DNA of 64,000 bases. It comes from Treponema sp. J25. GTDB taxonomy: Bacteria > Spirochaetota > Spirochaetia > Treponematales > Breznakiellaceae. Below are positions 1 to 8,508 of this stretch, piece after piece (position 1 is the first letter of the stretch; the number at the start of each line of letters is the position of its first letter). Under the pieces are notes generated by a model that was not told where the DNA came from, did no database searches, and saw only the letters and a list, made by a program, of their open reading frames with translations. Both the position numbers and the translations under genes were made by a program. The stretch lies in contig NZ_PTQW01000021.1 in the NCBI RefSeq assembly GCF_004343725.1, forward strand, positions 1 through 64,000, read 5' to 3'.

Positions 1-754
1 GTTCTACCGTCAGATCCCCCTCACTCAGGGAGCGAATACCCCCCACGATCGATACTACACTCCGTGCAATGGTACCGGAAAACAGCAGGGCCGCTACGGT
101 GGTAAGCACCACAAACACCGCAATAACCCCCAGGGTAACAAAGAGGGACTGGCGCCGTATCTGGGCTATACGGTCATCGATAACCAGGCTCTGTTCATCA
201 ATCACCTTGATGGAAGAATCAAGACTATCGTTTAAAATACCGATGGCCGATTCAAGACGGTTCAAGTTGAAAAGGGCCTGCATCCGGAGATTGCCATCCT
301 TATTAAGAGGGTCATCGGTAAGAATTCGACGGAAAGTCATTCGATCTACCGAGACGAAAAGTTCTTCCGTATTGGCATAAAGCTCTTTAAAAATTTGGTC
401 CACATTTTTAAGATTTTCTTCGTTTAACTTCTGAAGTCGCTCGATAATCTCCAGGGCTTCCCGTAAAGTAGCGTCCCGCCGCAAATAGGAAACCTCGTTT
501 ATCCTCGTAAAAACCTCTCTATAACGATTCTGGGCTTCCTCAAAACGAAGCTTACTTCGGCTAAACATGGCCGTACTGAGCCGATTCGTTTCGATAGAAA
601 GGTTGTACATGCCATTTTTGACCGTATCCAGGATTCGCCGTTCTGATTCTATCCGTTCAACAGGGGCCTGCATCACCACATAAAGAGAAGAGGCCCCGAG
701 AACCAGGGCCACCACCGCGACCACTAGGGCAACTAGTTTTGCTCGAATGTTCAT
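1..754 (-). CDS. methyl-accepting chemotaxis protein, partial (C-terminus beyond window)
   Basis: This is the N-terminal part of a chemoreceptor read off the left edge. Translation from the ATG at 754 gives a short basic start (MNIRAKL), a first membrane segment at about residues 6-27, and a roughly 150-residue helical periplasmic region. A second membrane segment follows (FVTLGVIAVFVVLTTVAALL), then the start of a HAMP linker ending SLSEGDLTVE. The two-membrane, all-helical sensor plan is that of four-helix-bundle MCP sensors. The methylation and CheA/CheW hairpin would lie outside the window. It follows rhaA by 61 bases with no terminator seen between, so read-through from the rhamnose genes is possible. 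The start lacks a Shine-Dalgarno sequence. A histidine kinase with the same topology is less likely but cannot be excluded. Confidence 0.8.
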   Translation of the reverse strand, partial: MNIRAKLVALVVAVVALVLGASSLYVVMQAPVERIESERRILDTVKNGMYNLSIETNRLSTAMFSRSKLRFEEAQNRYREVFTRINEVSYLRRDATLREALEIIERLQKLNEENLKNVDQIFKELYANTEELFVSVDRMTFRRILTDDPLNKDGNLRMQALFNLNRLESAIGILNDSLDSSIKVIDEQSLVIDDRIAQIRRQSLFVTLGVIAVFVVLTTVAALLFSGTIARSVVSIVGGIRSLSEGDLTVE

Positions 755-760
755 ATAAGT

Positions 761-766
761 ATTCTA
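761..766 (-). promoter_or_regulatory. possible -10 box giving a leaderless chemoreceptor transcript
   Basis: On the minus strand a TAGAAT hexamer lies 6 bases before the ATG at 754, and there is no ribosome-binding site. A start of transcription at the A of the ATG would make the message leaderless. No good -35 is visible. Confidence 0.3.
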
Positions 767-815
767 ACATAGAATAAACAAGATTAAAAGAAGTAGTAAG
801 TCATACAATAAAATA

Positions 816-2090
816 CTATCTTCGATGAGAAAGTACCTCCCGTTCGTACCGTTCTACCTGGGATCGCCAGGTAGGACCATTGGGGATATGTTCCCGATAA
901 CACAGATAATCCCAAACCGCCGTGAAAGGAAGGGTCTTTGCTTCTTCCATAAGGGCAAGGCGTTCGTGGAGTTTTCCCCCCATTTCGGCCTTCCGAATTT
1001 GGTTAACCGGCTCAAGGAACGCTTCCAGCAAGGCCAGACGGAAACTACGGGCCCCAATCACCCAAGCAGCAATCCGATTAATCGAGGCATCAAAAAAGTC
1101 CAGGGCAAAGGCAACCCGGTTCACTAAATTAGCCCGAACCACCGCCCGGCAGACATCCCGCACATCGTCGGAATACAAAACGACGTGATCCGAATCCCAG
1201 CGAATTCCCCGGCTTATGTGGAGAAGCACCGTTGGGACGAAAAGACTTAAGGCAGAGATTTTATCGTGGATTGTCTCAGTCGGATGAAAATGCCCCATAT
1301 CAAGACAAAGCCCTATTTGACGTTGCACCGCATAGCCCATATAAAATTCATGGGAACCCACCACGTAGGCTTCGCTCCCGATCCCAAAAAGCTTGCTCTC
1401 CACGGTGTCTATGATGTGTCCAGCAGGATAGGATTCCTTAAGGATTTCATTCAGGGAGTCGAAAAGCCGCTCCCGCGGTCCGAGCCGATCCAGGGGAAGA
1501 TCCTTTGAACCATCAGGGATCCAGATGTTATCGATACAGGGCTCATTAAGGGTCTTTCCCAGGTAAGCCGCAATACGCCGACAGGCTTTCCCATGACGAA
1601 CCCAAAACTGTCGAATAGCATTATCTGGATGGGCTAAGGTATATCCTGAAGATGCTTTAGGATGAGAAAAAAAGGTAGGATTAAAGTCCAGGGCTATCTG
1701 TTGTTCCTGAGCCCAATCAATCCATTTTTTAAAATGTTCTGGTTCTAGCTCATCCCGATCTACCTTTTTGCCACCAGTTTCCGCATACATGGCATGGAGA
1801 TTAAAACGTTTTTTCCCGGGAATAAGGGAAAAGGCAAAGGAAGCATCTTGACGAAGTTCATCTCCGTTTCGGGCCCGGCCAGGATAATTACCGGTGGCAA
1901 GGATTCCTCCGCCGGACAAGGAATCGCTTCCTTCAAAGCCTACCACATCGTCTCCCTGCCAACAATGAAGCGAAAGGGGAACCGCCAGCGTTTGGGTTAT
2001 CGCCTGATCCGTATCCACCCCATAACTTGCATAAATTTCCTTAGCAATTTCATAGGCCTTTTCTATCGAGGTCTGCTGTGTTCTTTCCAT
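816..2090 (-). CDS. rhaA: L-rhamnose isomerase
   Basis: Cytoplasmic metal-dependent isomerase converting L-rhamnose to L-rhamnulose, the first step of rhamnose catabolism. The 424-residue product matches the family's usual length (about 420) and carries its typical stretches: LSLHCWQGDDVVGFE near the N-terminus, GGILATGNYPGRARN, FNPTFFSHPK, ESKLFGIGSEAYVVGS, and the metal-binding LCLDMGHFHPTE and HISRGIRWDSDHVV. The ATG at 2090 is preceded by AAGGAGA. It is the last enzyme gene of a minus-strand run whose upstream members are aldolase, mutarotase and a RhaSTPQ-type transporter, and that context supports rhamnose as the substrate. Confidence 0.96.
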   Translation of the reverse strand: MERTQQTSIEKAYEIAKEIYASYGVDTDQAITQTLAVPLSLHCWQGDDVVGFEGSDSLSGGGILATGNYPGRARNGDELRQDASFAFSLIPGKKRFNLHAMYAETGGKKVDRDELEPEHFKKWIDWAQEQQIALDFNPTFFSHPKASSGYTLAHPDNAIRQFWVRHGKACRRIAAYLGKTLNEPCIDNIWIPDGSKDLPLDRLGPRERLFDSLNEILKESYPAGHIIDTVESKLFGIGSEAYVVGSHEFYMGYAVQRQIGLCLDMGHFHPTETIHDKISALSLFVPTVLLHISRGIRWDSDHVVLYSDDVRDVCRAVVRANLVNRVAFALDFFDASINRIAAWVIGARSFRLALLEAFLEPVNQIRKAEMGGKLHERLALMEEAKTLPFTAVWDYLCYREHIPNGPTWRSQVERYEREVLSHRR

Positions 2091-2171
2091 AATTAATCTT
2101 CTCCTTGTTCTTATGGGATTTTCTCCCTTTAATATTAGGCTATCGGACAGGACATACCTTTTCTTCCCTTC

Positions 2172-3344
2172 CTAACGGGTCGAAACTTGACTCCGGTATT
2201 GCTCCACCTCCCAATTTAGAATAAAGGCAACCTGTTCTCTGGTAAGGAGTTTACTCCCCCCAAAGGATTCGGCATAAGCAGCAATTTCCAAACTATCCAT
2301 AAACAGGGCCACCGCCAAATGAGCCGCCTTTTCGGTATTTCCCATGCCAAAGGCCCCAATGCCCCGGACTACTATTATTTTAGGAGAACGGTTATATCGA
2401 CGGTAATACGATTCCCAGCGAGGAGACAATTCCTCTAGAGTAGGCACATACAGGGGCTCAGGTCCTGCATACACGATATGGTCAGGTGTGAAAGCCCCTG
2501 CCAGGGGAGAAAAAGTAGTTTCAGTTTGAGCACGGAATTCCAATTCCCGCGTATTTCTAGCAGCCACAAAAAGAGGAGCATCTTCTCTTTCTCGGCTTTT
2601 CTCTTCTTGTGTCTCTGAAAAACCACCAGGGATATGAGGAGGTGCCACCAACGTTTTCAAACGTTCCTGAATTTGTTCTATCGTAGCTGGATCTACCGGA
2701 AGACTCTTACCATCAGGGCGACGCCTCAGAGCCATTTCCAGGGTGCTCATAATACCATCATAGATCTGCCGAATTTCTTCCGGGCTAGATCCTCCCACAA
2801 AAACGCCATGGTTTTCCAAAAACGAAATAGGCGGAATTGCCTTACCTTCCCGGCCCCGACTATCCAGTATCTCTCGAACCTTGCATGAAAGAACATACCC
2901 CGGGTCTGTGTAGGGAATCCAGAGAGCCTGTTCCCCAAAAAGACGATGGGCCACCGTTTCACCGAGTTGAGCACAGGTAAGACCATTTACCAGCGCGGGA
3001 TGGGTATGAACCACGTAAGCAAAGGGCAAAAGGTCGTGGAGCAGGGTTTCTACACTGGGCCGTTTATGTTCTTCCCCAGGGAGACGAGCAGCCATTAAAT
3101 CACCCAATACTTGGACTTCCCGTTCCGAGGCATTCGTGCTATAGGAACGAAGCCAGATGGACCTAAGACGTTCCCGATCCATGCGAACAAAACCAGCTTC
3201 ATCTATCGTTGCGAGGGATGTGCCCGACCCTTTTATATACAGAATAGAACCTTCTTTATATGAAGTATTTCCACCACCTCCAATGACATAGCCGGGAGTA
3301 GATCCATACCAGCGGGATAACTGTACTAACTCTGTAATACCCAT
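2172..3344 (-). CDS. rhaD: class II aldolase, probable rhamnulose-1-phosphate aldolase
   Basis: Predicted to cleave L-rhamnulose 1-phosphate to dihydroxyacetone phosphate and L-lactaldehyde. The 390-residue protein has the class II aldolase/adducin fold: GGGGNTSYK near residue 22, the zinc-ligand motif HTHPALVNGL, and LENHGVFVGG. It resembles the N-terminal aldolase half of the bifunctional RhaD-type enzymes, in which an SDR lactaldehyde dehydrogenase is fused behind it, more than the short E. coli RhaD. Here the dehydrogenase half is absent. A charged linker around residues 235-255 precedes a second conserved block (TFSPLAGAFTPDHIVYAGPEPLYV). It sits 8 bases after rhaM and 81 bases before rhaA. 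The exact substrate is inferred from context. Confidence 0.85.
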   Translation of the reverse strand: MGITELVQLSRWYGSTPGYVIGGGGNTSYKEGSILYIKGSGTSLATIDEAGFVRMDRERLRSIWLRSYSTNASEREVQVLGDLMAARLPGEEHKRPSVETLLHDLLPFAYVVHTHPALVNGLTCAQLGETVAHRLFGEQALWIPYTDPGYVLSCKVREILDSRGREGKAIPPISFLENHGVFVGGSSPEEIRQIYDGIMSTLEMALRRRPDGKSLPVDPATIEQIQERLKTLVAPPHIPGGFSETQEEKSREREDAPLFVAARNTRELEFRAQTETTFSPLAGAFTPDHIVYAGPEPLYVPTLEELSPRWESYYRRYNRSPKIIVVRGIGAFGMGNTEKAAHLAVALFMDSLEIAAYAESFGGSKLLTREQVAFILNWEVEQYRSQVSTR

Positions 3345-3352
3345 GGGTACCC

Positions 3353-3667
3353 CTAATCCATATGAAACATTTCGATGAGATCTTCCGCGACCGGTGACTC
3401 GTCAGGATTGGTTTCCATGAGATCCTTCATCATGTGCCACCATTTTTGCACTACCGGATTCTTAGGAAGCTCCCCATCAGTGGCATCATCGGCTAGATAC
3501 TGGAACGCAAAGAGAAGATTCGTCTTGGGTTCCAGATAAATTGAATAATCGGAAATCCCCGCTTTTCGGAGTTCCGCCTTAAGTTCGGGCCAGATGGCAT
3601 CATGCCGTCGCTTATACTCTTCCTGGCAGCCCGGCTTAAGGTACATCACAAAGGCATGTCGTTTCAC
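3353..3667 (-). CDS. rhaM: L-rhamnose mutarotase
   Basis: Small cytoplasmic enzyme that interconverts the alpha and beta anomers of L-rhamnose and so feeds the isomerase. The 104-residue length is typical. Recognisable parts are KRHAFVMYLKPGCQEEYKRRHD at the start with its catalytic-region histidine, WPELKAELRKAGISDYSIYL, and the C-terminal WWHMMKDLME and MFHMD. It starts three bases after the end of the upstream permease gene and ends 8 bases before the aldolase gene, so the three are surely co-transcribed. Confidence 0.95.
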   Translation of the reverse strand: MKRHAFVMYLKPGCQEEYKRRHDAIWPELKAELRKAGISDYSIYLEPKTNLLFAFQYLADDATDGELPKNPVVQKWWHMMKDLMETNPDESPVAEDLIEMFHMD

Positions 3668-3670
3668 TCT

Positions 3671-4684
3671 TTACCTCCCTTTTCGCAATCGTTTAAAGGT
3701 TTCCCCGATGATAACCGAAAGAATCAGCAGGGCCCCCGTTACGAAATTCATAACTCGACCGGGAATATTGACGAGCCCCATGGCGAATTTGAGGTACCCC
3801 AGGAGAAAATTCGCCAGTACTACTCCATAGATACCTCCAAAACCACCAGTAATTGCCACTCCACCCAACACTACCGAGGTAATTGCATCAAGTTCAAATC
3901 CCATGGCTATGTTGGGTCGAGTAGAACCAATACGGCTGGTTAACAAAATAGCGGCAAGACCTGAAAAAAGGCCAGCCCAGGAGAAAATTAAAAAGCGGAT
4001 GGTATCTACTGGTACACCCGAAAAACGAGAGGCCACAGGATTTCTCCCAATGGCATACACCTTGCGACCAAAGGTGGTACGATGGAGCAGGATCCCTGTA
4101 CCAGTGGCCAGCACCAAGAACAGGACAAGCTGGAACGGTACGTGGGTCCCCGGGAAATATCCCTGTCCCAAATAGGCGAAATCCGCTGGATACTGGGTAT
4201 AGGCCTGATCCCCCAGAACGGCCTGAGAAATTCCTCGAAAGAGAGACTGGGTACCAATGGTAACCGCAATTGCAGGAATCCCAAAGCGAGTGATAAGAAA
4301 ACCATTAAGCATCCCTGCTGCAAGCCCCACCATGAGCCCCACAACCACCAATACCGGGGTTGGCATTTGGGCCTGGGCTGCAGCTCCCATTGCAAGAGAG
4401 GCCAACGCCACGATAGACCCTACCGAGACATCGATATCCCCACAAAGAATGATAAACATCATGGGAAGGGCAATAATCGCCTTTTCAGTAAAGTTAAAGG
4501 TGGTTTCTAGAAGATTTCCCCAATCAAGAAAGAAAGGAGAAAGGGAGGCCCCAACGGCCATCACTACAAAAAAAATGATAGTAAGGACCACCTCCCAGCT
4601 TCGAAAAAGATTAAACAATCGCTCCTGCCAGCCCCGAGAATATAATATACGCTGTTCCTGAATCCCAAGACCTTCCACTTTCAT
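3671..4684 (-). CDS. rhaQ: rhamnose-type ABC transporter permease (second)
   Basis: Inner-membrane permease of the ribose/rhamnose (BPD_transp_2) family, 337 residues with about 8-10 hydrophobic segments. The family signature ILCGDIDVSVGSIVALASLAMG lies near residue 100, and RTTFGRKVYAIGRNPVASRFSGV matches the cytoplasmic loop that contacts the ATPase. Its start overlaps the stop of the preceding permease gene by ATGA, which points to translational coupling. Together with the adjacent ATPase, second permease and RhaS-like binding protein it forms a RhaSTPQ-type importer. P and Q are assigned by order only. Confidence 0.88.
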   Translation of the reverse strand: MKVEGLGIQEQRILYSRGWQERLFNLFRSWEVVLTIIFFVVMAVGASLSPFFLDWGNLLETTFNFTEKAIIALPMMFIILCGDIDVSVGSIVALASLAMGAAAQAQMPTPVLVVVGLMVGLAAGMLNGFLITRFGIPAIAVTIGTQSLFRGISQAVLGDQAYTQYPADFAYLGQGYFPGTHVPFQLVLFLVLATGTGILLHRTTFGRKVYAIGRNPVASRFSGVPVDTIRFLIFSWAGLFSGLAAILLTSRIGSTRPNIAMGFELDAITSVVLGGVAITGGFGGIYGVVLANFLLGYLKFAMGLVNIPGRVMNFVTGALLILSVIIGETFKRLRKGR

Positions 4685-5658
4685 ATCAGCTTCCTTTTAG
4701 CAACCATCGTTTTCTGATTTTTTTGATTTACCACCGTGTTAGCCACAATAGCCACAAGGATTGCGAAGCCCTGGAGAGCCATCTGATAAAAAGGTGAAAG
4801 ATTGACCACCGTGAGGGCGTTATATAAAAGACCCAGAAAAAAAGCTCCCAGAACCACCCCCAGGATAGTCCCCGAACCTCCACTCACAGAAACCCCTCCA
4901 ATCACACAGGCGGCTACGGCCTGTAATTCATATCCCAGGGCCGAATCGGTCTGAGCCGCGGCATAGCGGGTTACATACAGGAGTCCCGCCAACCCTGAAA
5001 TAGCACCACTTAACAGAAAAACAAGACCATCAACTTTGCTGCCTGAAATACCTACAAGCCGGGCCGCTGTTCGATTTCCTCCCACCGCATACACGAAACG
5101 CCCCCACCGACTGTAGGTTAAAAAAATCCCTACCAGACATACCACTATGGCGGTATACCACAATATCCCGCTTATCCCCAAAAAAGGTGTATGAGGGATG
5201 TTTTTAAAGGATTCGGCCATCTCGTGGGCACTTACCCACTGTCCCCCTGAAAGAAGAAAAACCAAGGCTCGATACATCGCCATGGTTCCAAGGGTAGTAA
5301 TAATGGAGGGAATTCGGAGAACTCCTACAAACAATCCATTGAGTCCTCCCTGGATAAGCCCCACTAGAATGGCAAGGGCAACTACCACTGGAATCGGTAG
5401 CAAAGGAACCTTCATGTTAAGCATGGCAAGGCTCATACCCGTTAGAGCCATTATTGATGGGATAGAAAGATCGATTCCCCCCGTTAAAAGAACGAGGAAC
5501 TGGGCCGTCGCAGCCAGCATGAGCACCGCCGTATCATTAAGAACATCGTACATATTAGAAGGAAGGGCAAATCCTGGAGCCCGCAGGCTTACTAGCCCAA
5601 TAAAAAGAAAAATGATAATTGTTAACGTTACTTCCCGTCGCTGTATCCAGTTACCCAT
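4681..5658 (-). CDS. rhaP: rhamnose-type ABC transporter permease (first)
   Basis: Inner-membrane permease of the ribose/rhamnose ABC family, about 325 residues. It shows LLTGGIDLSIPSIMALTGMSLA (the conserved second-helix signature) and SRWGRFVYAVGGNRTAARLVGI (the ATPase-contact loop). I chose the ATG at 5658 because AAGGAG lies 10 bases before it; a TTG at 5667 in the same frame is too close to that site. The gene overlaps the end of the ATPase gene by 8 bases and the next permease by 4. It presumably pairs with rhaQ as a heterodimeric channel. Confidence 0.88.
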   Translation of the reverse strand: MGNWIQRREVTLTIIIFLFIGLVSLRAPGFALPSNMYDVLNDTAVLMLAATAQFLVLLTGGIDLSIPSIMALTGMSLAMLNMKVPLLPIPVVVALAILVGLIQGGLNGLFVGVLRIPSIITTLGTMAMYRALVFLLSGGQWVSAHEMAESFKNIPHTPFLGISGILWYTAIVVCLVGIFLTYSRWGRFVYAVGGNRTAARLVGISGSKVDGLVFLLSGAISGLAGLLYVTRYAAAQTDSALGYELQAVAACVIGGVSVSGGSGTILGVVLGAFFLGLLYNALTVVNLSPFYQMALQGFAILVAIVANTVVNQKNQKTMVAKRKLI

Positions 5659-7192
5659 GGTGGACAAGCTCCTTTTGATGTGACACTTTTGTTCCCATGG
5701 CAGCTTTCATAATTAGTTCTTCTTTATAGTCTTTCCGTTCAAAAACACCAGCCACCACTCCTTCATGCATTACCACCACCCGATCGCTCATGCCTATGAT
5801 TTCCGGTAGTTCTGAAGACACCATAATAACCGCCATTCCCTCAGCAGCCAAATCGCTAATAATGCCATGGACCGCCGCCTTTGTGGCCACATCAATACCC
5901 TTCGTAGGTTCGTCAAGAATGAGTACCCGAGGACGAGTTGCGAGCCACTTGGCGAGTACCACCTTTTGTTGATTTCCCCCTGACAGGGTTTGCACATCGT
6001 ACTGCAAACCAGCAGCCTTAACTTCCAATAACCGGGCATACTCTTTCGCGAATTGTAATTCTCTCTTTCGATCCAAAAAACCTATCCGCGACAAAACATC
6101 AATCTGAGGAAGGGTTATGTTCTCCATAATTGACATGGTAAGCACCGCCCCCTGGCGTTGACGGTCTTCAGGGACATATACCACCCCCTTGTGCATAGCT
6201 TCTCCAGGATTTGTAAAACGACATTCCTGGCCATCCAAGAGAAGGAGCCCTGAATCATAGGAATCAACCCCAATAAGAGCCTGCATTACCTCGCTTCGTC
6301 CCGAACCAACAAGGCCGAAGAATCCAAGGATTTCCCCCGCTCGAACCTGGAAAGAGATATCCTTAAACACCCCACTTTTCGATAGGTTTCGCGCCTCTAG
6401 CCGAACTTCTCCAGGGGAGGAATTTTTTTTAGGAAAGAGTTGCTCGATGGTACGACCAACCATCATTTTAATAAGCTCTTCTTCAGTGGTTCCTGCGAGA
6501 GGCCCTTCTCCAATATAGGAACCATCCCGGAGAACCGTGTAATAGTCCGCAATTTCAAAGATTTCTTCAAATTTATGAGAGATAAAGACAATGGCAACCC
6601 CCTGGGCCTTAAGTCTTCGCACCAGGGAAAATAATTCCTCCGTTTCTCGAAACGTCAATGCACTGGTGGGCTCATCCATGACAAGGACCTTTGCTTCCCG
6701 AGAAAGGGCCTTGGCAATTTCCACCAGATGTCGTTCTGCGGTAGAAAGATTTTTGACCAGGGCATGGGTATCCAGGGGCATCCCTAATTTTTCAAGCACC
6801 CCCTGAGCTTGTTCGTGCATGGCCCGCCAAGAAAGGGGCCGCCACGGGAGAGGAAGACCTTTCCCCAGGAGAGGGGCATGGCCTATAAAGATGTTTTCTG
6901 CCACCGAAAGGTCCGCAAACATACTGGTTTCCTGGTGGATTACAGCGATACCCGCCGCCTGGGCTTCCTGGGGAGACTTAAAATCCACCTTTTTTCCCAG
7001 GTAGGTAATGGTACCTTTTGTGGGTCGATACACCCCGGTCATTATTTTTACAAGGGTGGATTTTCCCGCCCCATTTTCCCCAATCAAGGCATGAACTTCA
7101 CCAGGACGGACCGTAAAATGCACATCCTCCAGGGCTTTAATTCCCGGAAAATACATAGAAATATGCTCTAGACTAAGTATCGGTCCTTGCAT
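5651..7192 (-). CDS. rhaT: sugar ABC transporter ATP-binding protein, rhamnose type
   Basis: Tandem ATPase (513 residues) of the ribose/xylose/rhamnose import family, at the inner face of the membrane. The first domain has Walker A GENGAGKSTLVKIM, signature LSTAERHLVEIAKAL and Walker B VLVMDEPTSAL. The second has the variant P-loop GLVGSGRSEVM, signature LSGGNQQKVVLAKWLA and Walker B VLILDEPTKGID. The degenerate first signature and the GSGRS P-loop are normal for this family, in which one site is catalytically weak. It lies 115 bases after rhaS, behind a long RNA hairpin, and overlaps rhaP by 8 bases. Confidence 0.92.
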   Translation of the reverse strand: MQGPILSLEHISMYFPGIKALEDVHFTVRPGEVHALIGENGAGKSTLVKIMTGVYRPTKGTITYLGKKVDFKSPQEAQAAGIAVIHQETSMFADLSVAENIFIGHAPLLGKGLPLPWRPLSWRAMHEQAQGVLEKLGMPLDTHALVKNLSTAERHLVEIAKALSREAKVLVMDEPTSALTFRETEELFSLVRRLKAQGVAIVFISHKFEEIFEIADYYTVLRDGSYIGEGPLAGTTEEELIKMMVGRTIEQLFPKKNSSPGEVRLEARNLSKSGVFKDISFQVRAGEILGFFGLVGSGRSEVMQALIGVDSYDSGLLLLDGQECRFTNPGEAMHKGVVYVPEDRQRQGAVLTMSIMENITLPQIDVLSRIGFLDRKRELQFAKEYARLLEVKAAGLQYDVQTLSGGNQQKVVLAKWLATRPRVLILDEPTKGIDVATKAAVHGIISDLAAEGMAVIMVSSELPEIIGMSDRVVVMHEGVVAGVFERKDYKEELIMKAAMGTKVSHQKELVHHG

Positions 7193-7212
7193 GAATATTC
7201 CTTTCTCTATAG

Positions 7213-7277
7213 AGGAACCGCCTTTGGCTCGTTTCTGAACAAGCAGAAAATTGTTTCCAAACCAGAGGGCGGTTCCT
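7213..7277 (-). repeat. large intergenic hairpin between rhaS and rhaT
   Basis: AGGAACCGCC at 7213-7222 is perfectly inverted at 7268-7277. Inside it, TTTGG/CCAAA and a TTTCTG/CAGAAA stem-loop can also pair. There is no U-run after it on the minus strand, so it is more likely an mRNA-stabilising or processing structure protecting the binding-protein message than a terminator. That role is inferred from similar hairpins in other binding-protein operons. Confidence 0.6.
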
Positions 7278-7307
7278 TTCTTTATAAGGATTTAGTTCAC
7301 AACAACC

Positions 7308-8336
7308 TTAGAACATAGCCGCGAACTTCGCGATGTTATCTTTGGTAAAAGTAAAAGGTTCACCCATGATTGCCTGGCCTTTTGGACCAACCTTAATGGT
7401 TCCCATCCGACCCGCAGAGATAGTATCCCCTTCCTTTCCAGTATTCTTGCCTGTTACCAGGTTGTAACAGATGTACGTAGAGGTATAACCAAGATCGATC
7501 GGATTCCATAGAGCAATCGCCTTGGAAACCCCACCTTCCACATAGGCCCTCATCTCGGACGGGAGCCCAAGACCGGTCAGTTGAATCTTACCGGTAAGCC
7601 CCTGATCCTGGATAGCCTTGGCAGTGGCCGCCACCCCCACGGTAGTCGGTGCAATGATTCCTTTTAAGTTTGGATAAGATTTGAATAAGCCCAGGGCTTC
7701 TCGATAGGATTTATCAGAAGAGTCATCTCCATATACGACCGAAACAAGTTTCATTTCCTTGCATTTGGGATTTTCGGCTAGTTCTTTTTTCATGTATTCG
7801 ATCCACGCATTTTGATTGGTAGCCTGGGCGGTAGCAGAAAGGATAGCGATTTCCCCTTTCCAGCCAATCATCTCCCCTAAAAGCCGTACCTGGCTGCGCC
7901 CAATAAGTTCCGTATCAGAAGGGGCAAGATGAAGGATACGCCCTGCTTCAGCAATCCCTGAATCAAAAGAAATAACCTTGATACCCGCTTCCATGGCCTT
8001 CTTAGCGGCCGGGACCAGAGCATCCTGATCGTTCGCAGAAATCGCAATTGCGTCTACTTTAAGGGCAATCAAATTATTGATAATTTCAATCTGACCTTCC
8101 GCAGTAGCAGAACTGGGTCCCTGATAGATAATTTCCACATTCCCAAGTTCCTTTGCAGCCTCCTGAGCCCCATCCCGGACAGCTTCAAAGAATCCGTTTC
8201 CTAGGCTTTTTACAAGAATCGCAATCCGAATTTTCTTGGCAGGAGCACCACCCTTGGCTTCCTGCCCTCCACTTGCAAAAAGACTCCCGAATCCTGCGAT
8301 AAGCAGCACCAAGAGTAAGAGACTTTTCCGTTTCAT
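7308..8336 (-). CDS. rhaS: rhamnose-type sugar ABC transporter substrate-binding protein
   Basis: Exported sugar-binding protein of the periplasmic-binding-protein type I family. The start is the ATG at 8336, behind a perfect AAGGAGGAAGAC site; an upstream in-frame start would not use that site. The product is about 342 residues. It starts with a leader (MKRKSLLLLVLLIAGFGSLF) with likely cleavage before ASGGQE, a junction common in Treponema binding proteins. Mature sequence features include ILVKSLGNGFFEAVRDGAQEAAKELG, LKVDAIAISANDQDAL and VISFDSG. It is the first gene of the transporter block, follows the response regulator gene by 172 bases, and is set off from rhaT by a strong hairpin, consistent with higher expression than the rest. 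Confidence 0.92.
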   Translation of the reverse strand: MKRKSLLLLVLLIAGFGSLFASGGQEAKGGAPAKKIRIAILVKSLGNGFFEAVRDGAQEAAKELGNVEIIYQGPSSATAEGQIEIINNLIALKVDAIAISANDQDALVPAAKKAMEAGIKVISFDSGIAEAGRILHLAPSDTELIGRSQVRLLGEMIGWKGEIAILSATAQATNQNAWIEYMKKELAENPKCKEMKLVSVVYGDDSSDKSYREALGLFKSYPNLKGIIAPTTVGVAATAKAIQDQGLTGKIQLTGLGLPSEMRAYVEGGVSKAIALWNPIDLGYTSTYICYNLVTGKNTGKEGDTISAGRMGTIKVGPKGQAIMGEPFTFTKDNIAKFAAMF

Positions 8337-8416
8337 GTCTTCCTCCTTTACGGTATACCATTTTTCACCCACAGGGGTGACCCTTTTAGTATGGCCCCTC
8401 TTTTGTGTACCGCATA

Positions 8417-8434
8417 TAGGAGAGATCTCTCCTA
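8417..8434. promoter_or_regulatory. perfect 18-bp palindrome upstream of rhaS
   Basis: TAGGAGAGATCTCTCCTA reads the same on both strands and sits about 80 bases before the rhaS start, in the 172-base gap after the response-regulator gene. It is either a dimeric operator or a short hairpin. No U-run follows, so termination is unlikely. No convincing sigma-70 promoter was found in this gap. Confidence 0.5.
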
Positions 8435-8508
8435 AAGGGGGGATAAATCTACGATATCAATGGAAAAATTCCTCATCTTTGGATCCTGCATAGGGAAACA
8501 GAATGGGT

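Noticed and set aside
3671-8336. Ribose or galactose (rbs/mgl) transporter as the identity of this ABC system
   Set aside because: The families are close, but mutarotase, rhamnose isomerase and a class II aldolase in the same run make the rhamnose type the better call.
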